The notes below the pieces were generated by a model. It was not told the DNA's origin, ran no database searches, and saw only the letters and a list, made by a program, of their open reading frames with translations. 64,000 bases of DNA. Origin: JAPUME01 sp027294185. Lineage in GTDB: Bacteria > Acidobacteriota > Terriglobia > UBA7540 > JAPUME01. Positions within the stretch are counted from its first letter, which is position 1. Each line of letters starts with the position of its first letter. Positions 58,978 through 64,000 of this stretch are shown piece by piece. The stretch lies in contig CAUVWZ020000002.1 of the NCBI GenBank assembly GCA_963555835.3, forward strand, positions 1,860,001 through 1,924,000, read 5' to 3'. A program made the position numbers and the translations under genes.

Positions 58978-59180
58978 GTTCTGCCTGGAAGCGTGGGGGC
59001 TGAAGAGGAGCGAGTGCGGAGCTATATCACCGACCCGGCCTATCGAACCCGCTTGAGGGACGAGGCTCGTGACCTCACCGCCGCCGGCTCTGAGGTGGCC
59101 CACTAAAGAAACGCCGCAACACCCAAACTTCAATAGAGACCACCTCCCCCCACACACCCTTCTCTGAAATGCTCCCGGAA

Positions 59181-59189
59181 TGCTATACT
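59181..59189 (+). promoter_or_regulatory. Extended -10 promoter of pyrB-pyrC
   Basis: TGCTATACT is an extended -10 element about 60 bp before pyrB. No PyrR-type anti-terminator, and no pyrimidine-sensing leader with terminator, is seen in 58978-59247. A GGAGGATCG sequence gives the ribosome-binding site. Confidence 0.5.
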
Positions 59190-59247
59190 CACAGGTGAAT
59201 CCCCCCAGAGGAGTTGCGGTGCCTTTCAAGACGATCCAGGAGGATCG

Positions 59248-60180
59248 ATGCAACTGGGTGTAAAACACCTGCTGGACATCGAATCGCTTAGCCGAGAGCA
59301 GATCGAACTTATTCTTTCCACCGCCCAGAAATTTCAAACGGCCTCCGGTTCCGCACCTTCCCGAAATAAATCACTGGCAGGAAAAATCGTGGTGACGGCC
59401 TTCTTCGAGGCCTCCACCCGCACGCTGATGTCGTTTGAGATCGCAGCCGCGCGCCTGGGCGCTGACGTTATGAAGGTCTCAACCGAGCTGAGCAGCATCG
59501 TCAAGGGCGAAACCCTGCGCGACACGGTGATGAATCTGGACGCGATGGGCCTCGACGGGCTGATTATCCGCCACGCGCAATCGGGCGCTCCGCACGCAGC
59601 GGCCCAGGTCGTCCAGGCTTCGGTGATCAACGCCGGAGACGGCGCGCATGAGCACCCGACCCAGGCCCTGCTCGACGCCCTGACCATTCTCGACTACCGC
59701 AAGCGGCTCGACGGGCTGAAAATCGTCCTGGTCGGGGACATCCTGCACAGCCGCGTAGCGCGCTCGAACGCCTTCCTGCTCTCCAAGTTCAGCTCACTGG
59801 TGGTCCTGTGCGGCCCGGCGACTCTCCTCTCGCACGACCTGGAATCCATTGCCCCGCAGGTGACCACCACCACCCGCCTCAGCGAAGCGCTGGAAGATGC
59901 CGACGTGGTGATGGGGCTTCGTCTCCAGAAAGAGAGGCAGCAACAGGCCCTGATTCCCTCCGTCCGGGACTACTCGCTTGAATATCGCCTGACCACCGAG
60001 AGGCTTCGCCGGGCCAAACCCGATTGCATCGTCCTGCACCCGGGACCGCTGAACCGGGGCGCGGAGATGACGAGCGAGGTCGCCGACGGGCCGCAGTCGC
60101 GCATCCTCTCACAGGTTTCAAACGGAGTGGCCGTGCGCATGGCTGTGCTCAAACTGCTACTGGGAGGTGAGGATGGCTAG
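59248..60180 (+). CDS. pyrB: Aspartate carbamoyltransferase catalytic subunit
   Basis: PyrB joins carbamoyl phosphate and aspartate. The 310-aa product has STRT (56-59) in FFEASTRTLMSFE, HAQSGAPH (SGxPH), DGAHEHPTQALLDALT and VLHPGPLNRG. No pyrI gene follows. The end overlaps pyrC by eight bases, as in many bacteria with class B/C ATCase-DHOase pairs. Confidence 0.96.
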   Translation: MQLGVKHLLDIESLSREQIELILSTAQKFQTASGSAPSRNKSLAGKIVVTAFFEASTRTLMSFEIAAARLGADVMKVSTELSSIVKGETLRDTVMNLDAMGLDGLIIRHAQSGAPHAAAQVVQASVINAGDGAHEHPTQALLDALTILDYRKRLDGLKIVLVGDILHSRVARSNAFLLSKFSSLVVLCGPATLLSHDLESIAPQVTTTTRLSEALEDADVVMGLRLQKERQQQALIPSVRDYSLEYRLTTERLRRAKPDCIVLHPGPLNRGAEMTSEVADGPQSRILSQVSNGVAVRMAVLKLLLGGEDG

Positions 60181-61474
60181 CATTCTCATACGCGGGGGCC
60201 GCCTCCTCTCGCCCGCCGACAAGCTGGACGCGAAGCTCGACCTGCGCATCGAAAACGGCGTCATTACCGAAATCGGCCCCAAGCTGACCTCTAAGCTCAA
60301 GGGCTCCGCAGATACGATTCTCGACGCCAGGGGGCAGGTCGTCGCGCCCGGCTTCGTGGACATTCACATCCACCTGAGAGAGCCGGGCGGTGAGGCCTCA
60401 GAAACCATCGAGTCCGGCCTGCGGGCTGCCGTGGCCGGAGGCTTTACCGCCGTCTGCCCCATGCCCAACACGCGGCCCGTGAACGACTCTCCCATCCTTA
60501 CCCGCACGCTCGTCGAGCGAGGCGCAAAACTGGGCCTGGCGCGGGTGCTGCCCATCGCCGCCGTCTCGCCGAACAGCGACGGCGAGCGGCTGACCGAATT
60601 CGCGGCACTGGTAGAGGCTGGAGCCGTGGGCTTCTCAGACGACGGACGTCCGGTTGCGACCGCCGGCCTTCTGCGCCGCGCCCTCGACTATGCTGAGCGG
60701 CTGGGTGTGCCGGTGATCGATCACTGCGAGGACCCGAGTTTGAGCGCCGGCGGCGTCATGAATGAAGGAGCCATAGCGGCACGGATGGGGCTGCGCGGTA
60801 TCCCTCGCGCCGCCGAAGATGTAATCGTGGCTCGTGACATCATCGTCGCTGAGCAGACCGGGGGCCGTCTCCACCTGGCGCATCTCTCGACAGCAGGCTC
60901 GGTCGAGCTGGTACGCCTTGCCAAATCCCGCCAGAGCGGGCCGGGGCACATCACCTGCGAGGTGACGCCTCACCACTACATCCTGACCGATGCGGCCCTG
61001 GGCCAATACGACACCAAAGCCAAAATGAACCCGCCGCTCAGAACCGAGCAGGACATTCAGGCCATCCAGACGGCCCTGGCCGACGGCACCATCGACGCCA
61101 TCGCCACCGACCATGCGCCGCACTCGGACGACTCGAAGCAGGTGGAGTTCGACCGCGCGCCCTTCGGCATCACCGGTCTTGAGACCGCCGTCGCGCTGGC
61201 GTTGACATACCTTGTTCATCCGGGAAAGATCACTCTACCGAGGATGGTAGAGCTTTTGAGCTCGAACCCCGCCCGCATCATCCGCCAGCCGCTCGGCCGC
61301 ATCACGCAGGGTGGCACAGCGGACCTGACGCTCTTCGACCCCGAACGCGAGTGGACCTACCACGCCACCACCGGCGAATCCAAAAGCCACAACTCACCCT
61401 TCGACGGCTGGAAACTTCGCGGCGCCGTCACGGCCACCCTGGTGGCCGGGAACGTGGTTTACCAGCGGCTCTGA
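60173..61474 (+). CDS. pyrC: Dihydroorotase
   Basis: PyrC closes carbamoyl aspartate to dihydroorotate. The 433-aa class I enzyme has the metal-binding His65-x-His67 in HIHLREPGG, a DHCEDP segment, HLAHLSTAGS and the catalytic Asp in IATDHAPHSDD. ATG 60173 lies six bases after GGGAGG, inside the pyrB end, so translation is coupled. PyrB and PyrC of this type often form a complex. Confidence 0.95.
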   Translation: MASILIRGGRLLSPADKLDAKLDLRIENGVITEIGPKLTSKLKGSADTILDARGQVVAPGFVDIHIHLREPGGEASETIESGLRAAVAGGFTAVCPMPNTRPVNDSPILTRTLVERGAKLGLARVLPIAAVSPNSDGERLTEFAALVEAGAVGFSDDGRPVATAGLLRRALDYAERLGVPVIDHCEDPSLSAGGVMNEGAIAARMGLRGIPRAAEDVIVARDIIVAEQTGGRLHLAHLSTAGSVELVRLAKSRQSGPGHITCEVTPHHYILTDAALGQYDTKAKMNPPLRTEQDIQAIQTALADGTIDAIATDHAPHSDDSKQVEFDRAPFGITGLETAVALALTYLVHPGKITLPRMVELLSSNPARIIRQPLGRITQGGTADLTLFDPEREWTYHATTGESKSHNSPFDGWKLRGAVTATLVAGNVVYQRL

Positions 61475-61499
61475 GGGTGCCTCGGTTTTCACCTTTAAC

Positions 61500-62291
61500 T
61501 TATCCCTGAATTGAGTGGGAAGCCGACCTGGAGGACGTTTCCAGGGCCTGCTCGATTTCGGTGAGGATTGCAACGGCGGCCTGGGCGGGGTCGGCGGCGG
61601 CGGTGATGGGGCGGCCCACCACCAGGAAATCTGCGCCGGCGCGGACGGCGGCAACCGGGGTACTGATGCGGGACTGGTCTGCGGCGGCGGAACCCTGGGG
61701 GCGGATGCCGGGCGTGACGATGACGAAATCCTCTCCGCAGGCCTCGCGAATCGAACGGACTTCATTCGGTGAAGCCACGACGCCGTCGGCTCCGGCCTTC
61801 TGCGCCATCTTTGTCAGCCGCAGGACCACCTCTCCAGGTTTCTCCGACCAGCCGATTTCACGCATCACAGCCTCGTCGAGGCTGGTCAGCGCAGTCACGG
61901 CCAGAACCAGCGGGCGCGGCTCGGCGGTTTCGGTGCTCGCGTCCTGAGAGGCTTTCACGGCGGCTTCAATCATGGCGGGACCGCCTGCGGCGTGCACATT
62001 GAACATGCTCACGCCTTTGAGCGTCGCCTCACGGGCCGCTCCGGCAACGGTATTCGGTATGTCGTGGAATTTGAGGTCGAGGAAGACGCGCTCTCCCTGC
62101 GCCAGCAGGTAGCGCACCAGCACCGGCCCTTCCGCCGTGTAGGACTCCAGGCCAACTTTGAACATACTTGCGCGGCCCTGGAGCTTCTCGGCCAGCGCGA
62201 CCCCGGCCTGCGCATGGGGCACGTCGAGTGCGACGATTAATTTTGGGGGCAATTTTTGGAGTAATTTTTGGCGTGCCTGGTCGTTTGTCAT
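61500..62291 (-). CDS. pyrF: Orotidine 5'-phosphate decarboxylase
   Basis: PyrF makes UMP from OMP. The 263-aa barrel has IVALDVP at the start, Asp72-x-Lys74-x-x-Asp77 (LDLKFHDIPNTV), the EEV-type helix and VTPGIRPQGSAAADQSRISTP, then ADFLVVGRPI. The N-terminus is 15 residues longer than usual, and the C-terminal 20 are a Ser/Ala tail. It is convergent with pyrC. Confidence 0.95.
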   Translation of the reverse strand: MTNDQARQKLLQKLPPKLIVALDVPHAQAGVALAEKLQGRASMFKVGLESYTAEGPVLVRYLLAQGERVFLDLKFHDIPNTVAGAAREATLKGVSMFNVHAAGGPAMIEAAVKASQDASTETAEPRPLVLAVTALTSLDEAVMREIGWSEKPGEVVLRLTKMAQKAGADGVVASPNEVRSIREACGEDFVIVTPGIRPQGSAAADQSRISTPVAAVRAGADFLVVGRPITAAADPAQAAVAILTEIEQALETSSRSASHSIQG

Positions 62292-62352
62292 AAACGGGAA
62301 ACCTGTCTGGGAGAGAATGCTTCCCTCAGGATTTTCGACCTGAGGTCGATTC

Positions 62353-62910
62353 CTATGCGACGGCCGCGGGGAATCGCCGCTTGAATTCCCTGGAAGCCTT
62401 TCGAATCTCCAGCCAGTCGAAGAAGAGGTCCGGTGTGTCGAGCCAGACGCCGAACCAGCGGGCGATCTCTTCCTTCTCCTGTCTTTTTTGGGGCGTCACG
62501 CGGGGGCTTGCGGCCAGGCTGCGGGCGCGGTCTCTGCCCCTGGTCATCAATTGGCGCACCAGCACGGTGCCTCGGCGGTCCTGCGCCTCCAGATACTCCA
62601 TGTAGAGGTTCTGCAGCCGCCCGATCGATTTCTCCGTCGCCCTAAGATTGTCAAAGCGCAGCGCGCCTTCGAGCTTCGATCCATAGGGTTCTTCGAGCGG
62701 CGGAGAGACGAAGGGATTGGGATAGTTGATCACGCCTCCCGCATCGACCAGCACCTGGGCCACGTAGGATTCCGAGGTCTGTCCCCCGGCGCCCAGACGC
62801 TTGCGCAGGTGAGCCTGAATTTTTCGGATTGCCCCTCTGCCGAAGGGCTTTCCCTCCTGCGCTGCGGCGAACTCCAGAATCGATTCCTTCTTACTCTTTT
62901 TCGTTGCCAC
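62353..62910 (-). CDS. Conserved hypothetical protein, 185 aa
   Basis: A basic N-terminus (MATKKSKKESILEFAAAQEG) precedes a helical region with AIRKIQAHLRKRLG, winged-helix-like in its pattern, and ends with a Trp/Phe-rich helical part (RWFGVWLDTPDLFFDWLEIRK). No signal peptide or Cys pair is present. The start overlaps the mltG stop by 20 bp, so the two are probably co-transcribed. I do not recognise the function; nucleic-acid binding is only a guess. Confidence 0.72.
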   Translation of the reverse strand: MATKKSKKESILEFAAAQEGKPFGRGAIRKIQAHLRKRLGAGGQTSESYVAQVLVDAGGVINYPNPFVSPPLEEPYGSKLEGALRFDNLRATEKSIGRLQNLYMEYLEAQDRRGTVLVRQLMTRGRDRARSLAASPRVTPQKRQEKEEIARWFGVWLDTPDLFFDWLEIRKASREFKRRFPAAVA

Positions 62911-63970
62911 TCGAACCGGAACCCTCCCCCGTTGAAGTTGAATTCGAATTTTGTCTCGACGCCCGCACCACCCGGCCTCGGCGGTATCGCCTCACGGCCC
63001 GGAGGTGCTCGTTCAGGGTGCGGGAAAAAACATGCCCGCCCTGATTGTCGCTCACAAAGTAGAGGTACTTTACATCGGCGGGCTCCAGGGCAGCCTCGAT
63101 GGATTTCAAGCCGGGATTAGCGATCGGACCCGGCGGCAAGCCCGGATAGCGATAGGTATTATACGGGGAATCGAACGCCAGGTCACTCCGCCGGATGAGG
63201 CCCTTCCCCTTGTAGCGGCCGTTCAACCGCGCCGCGTAGATCACCGTAGGGTCGCACTGGAGCAGCACGCCACGCCGCAAACGGTTTCGAAAGACCCCGG
63301 CAATCAGGGGCCGCTCCCCTCCCCGTCCGGTTTCTTTCTCAATCAGGGAAGCCAGGGTCAGGGCCTCGCGCAGGCTCATACCACTCGCTTCCAGTTTCTT
63401 CTGCACCCCGCCGGCGAGGACCCTTCGGAATCGGTCCGTCATGGCCCTCGCCACCGACTGTGGGCTTGAGTAGTGCGAGACGCGGTAGGTATCGGGAAAC
63501 AGATACCCCTCGAGCGAGGTCGCCTCAGAATCCAGGTCTTTGATCATCGAGGGGTCGTTCGCCACCTTGAGGAACGCTTCTTCTTCAATCGGTAACTGGC
63601 GCGAGACGGCTTTGGCTACGTCGAAGATGTCCATCCCCTCCGGTACGATGACCGGATAGTAATAGACATCCCCGTCAACCAGCTTCCAGTAAACGTCCCA
63701 GGGCCGCAGGGGGCCCTTGAATTCGTATTCGCCTGCCTTGATTCCATTCCAGGGTCGCAGCACGGAGTACAAGATCAGAAAGGGGCGACGATAAGCCAGC
63801 ACACCTTCCCCGCGAAGCCGGCTGGCAATCAGCTTGACTCCTGTCCGGGGGCGAATCTCCACGACGACACGTTCGGGGTAACCCTGGTAGGGGGACATCA
63901 GCTCCCACACAACCCACCCGGCGATCAGCAGAGTCGCCAACAGGCCGAATAAGAGCAACCGCCGCTTCAA
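62891..63970 (-). CDS. mltG: Endolytic transglycosylase MltG
   Basis: MltG (YceG) is an inner-membrane enzyme that ends nascent peptidoglycan strands. The 359-aa product has one N-terminal helix (about 4-24), a LysM-like subdomain (PRTGVKLIASRLRGEGV) and the YceG catalytic part with the active Glu in LASLIEKETG, then PYNTYRYPGLPPGPIANPGL. A Ser/Asn-rich tail ends it. The start is a TTG at 63970 with GGGAGG six bases upstream, 30 bp from the window edge. Confidence 0.94.
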   Translation of the reverse strand: MKRRLLLFGLLATLLIAGWVVWELMSPYQGYPERVVVEIRPRTGVKLIASRLRGEGVLAYRRPFLILYSVLRPWNGIKAGEYEFKGPLRPWDVYWKLVDGDVYYYPVIVPEGMDIFDVAKAVSRQLPIEEEAFLKVANDPSMIKDLDSEATSLEGYLFPDTYRVSHYSSPQSVARAMTDRFRRVLAGGVQKKLEASGMSLREALTLASLIEKETGRGGERPLIAGVFRNRLRRGVLLQCDPTVIYAARLNGRYKGKGLIRRSDLAFDSPYNTYRYPGLPPGPIANPGLKSIEAALEPADVKYLYFVSDNQGGHVFSRTLNEHLRAVRRYRRGRVVRASRQNSNSTSTGEGSGSSGNEKE

Positions 63971-64000
63971 GGGGTACCTCCCGGGGAGCAGTTCTCCTCC

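Noticed and set aside
58993..59106. 37-codon frame from GTG (MGAEEERVRSYITDPAYRTR...) after rnhB
   Set aside because: The composition looks coding, but there is no ribosome-binding site and no recognisable family. Left out of the gene list; a relative with the same frame would change this.
1..64000. CRISPR arrays, insertion sequences, integrases, toxin-antitoxin pairs, secondary-metabolite or known anti-phage genes
   Set aside because: I looked for them on both strands and found no regularly spaced repeats, transposase motifs or defence-type domains.

Overview
The window is a GC-rich (about 60 % G+C by eye) bacterial chromosome segment, densely packed on both strands, with no rRNA, tRNA, CRISPR array, transposase or prophage gene that I can see. 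The gene content suggests Acidobacteriota, probably from a metagenome assembly. This is inference from a complete cytochrome c System I (ccm) locus, ThyX instead of ThyA, the futalosine menaquinone enzyme MqnD, CstA, a secreted protein beginning SLGDLARKERARKAK, a Lys-rich histone-like mini-protein and several conserved hypotheticals whose style I associate with that phylum. Two genes carry what look like single-base frameshifts, which may be assembly errors or real decay.

Layout. 1-1.6 kb (minus): a tightly coupled three-gene cassette of a RecA-like protein, a 94-aa protein and the N-terminus of a B-family DNA polymerase that runs off the window edge. 1.8-3.8 kb: a secreted glycine-zipper protein, pyrE, and an apparent stand-alone small RNA with its own promoter and terminator. 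3.8-7.6 kb: LemA and secreted or membrane proteins, some HEAT-like. 7.8-10.3 kb: lon. 10.3-22.9 kb: an exopolysaccharide/O-antigen region (Wzy/WaaL-like ligase, MurJ-type flippase, methyltransferase, two GT4 enzymes, an alpha/alpha-toroid protein, AsnB, a polyprenyl-phosphate glycosylphosphotransferase and a frameshifted GT2), with a 34-aa histone-like gene inside it. 23-28 kb: prfA-prmC-dinB-cca. 28-32 kb (minus): cstA followed by a membrane flavo-iron-sulfur fusion protein. 32-33 kb: rpmE and thyX. 34-37 kb (minus): a sugar-phosphate operon (HPS/KGPDC-like aldolase or decarboxylase, zinc dehydrogenase, TIM-barrel isomerase). 37-44 kb (minus): the ccm locus, including an unannotated ccmD and two accessory genes. 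44-54 kb: a PilZ/coiled-coil protein, phosphatase, core MetE, mqnD, a PgsA-like enzyme, rhomboid protease, RlpA, a HIT protein and a lipoprotein sharing its C-terminal domain with the protein at 1.8 kb. 54-59 kb: the classical ffh-rpsP-khpA-rimM-trmD-rplS-rnhB translation/secretion cluster. 59-64 kb: pyrB-pyrC, then pyrF, a hypothetical gene and mltG on the minus strand.

How they work together: pyrimidine synthesis (pyrE, pyrB, pyrC, pyrF, plus thyX for dTMP) is scattered; translation and membrane targeting (prfA/prmC, ffh cluster, rpmE) form house-keeping blocks; the ccm locus serves respiratory c-type cytochromes, consistent with a menaquinone-based chain (mqnD). The least ordinary parts are the polymerase cassette, the small RNA, the cstA/flavo-ferredoxin pair, the sugar-phosphate operon and the duplicated LPPGL domain.
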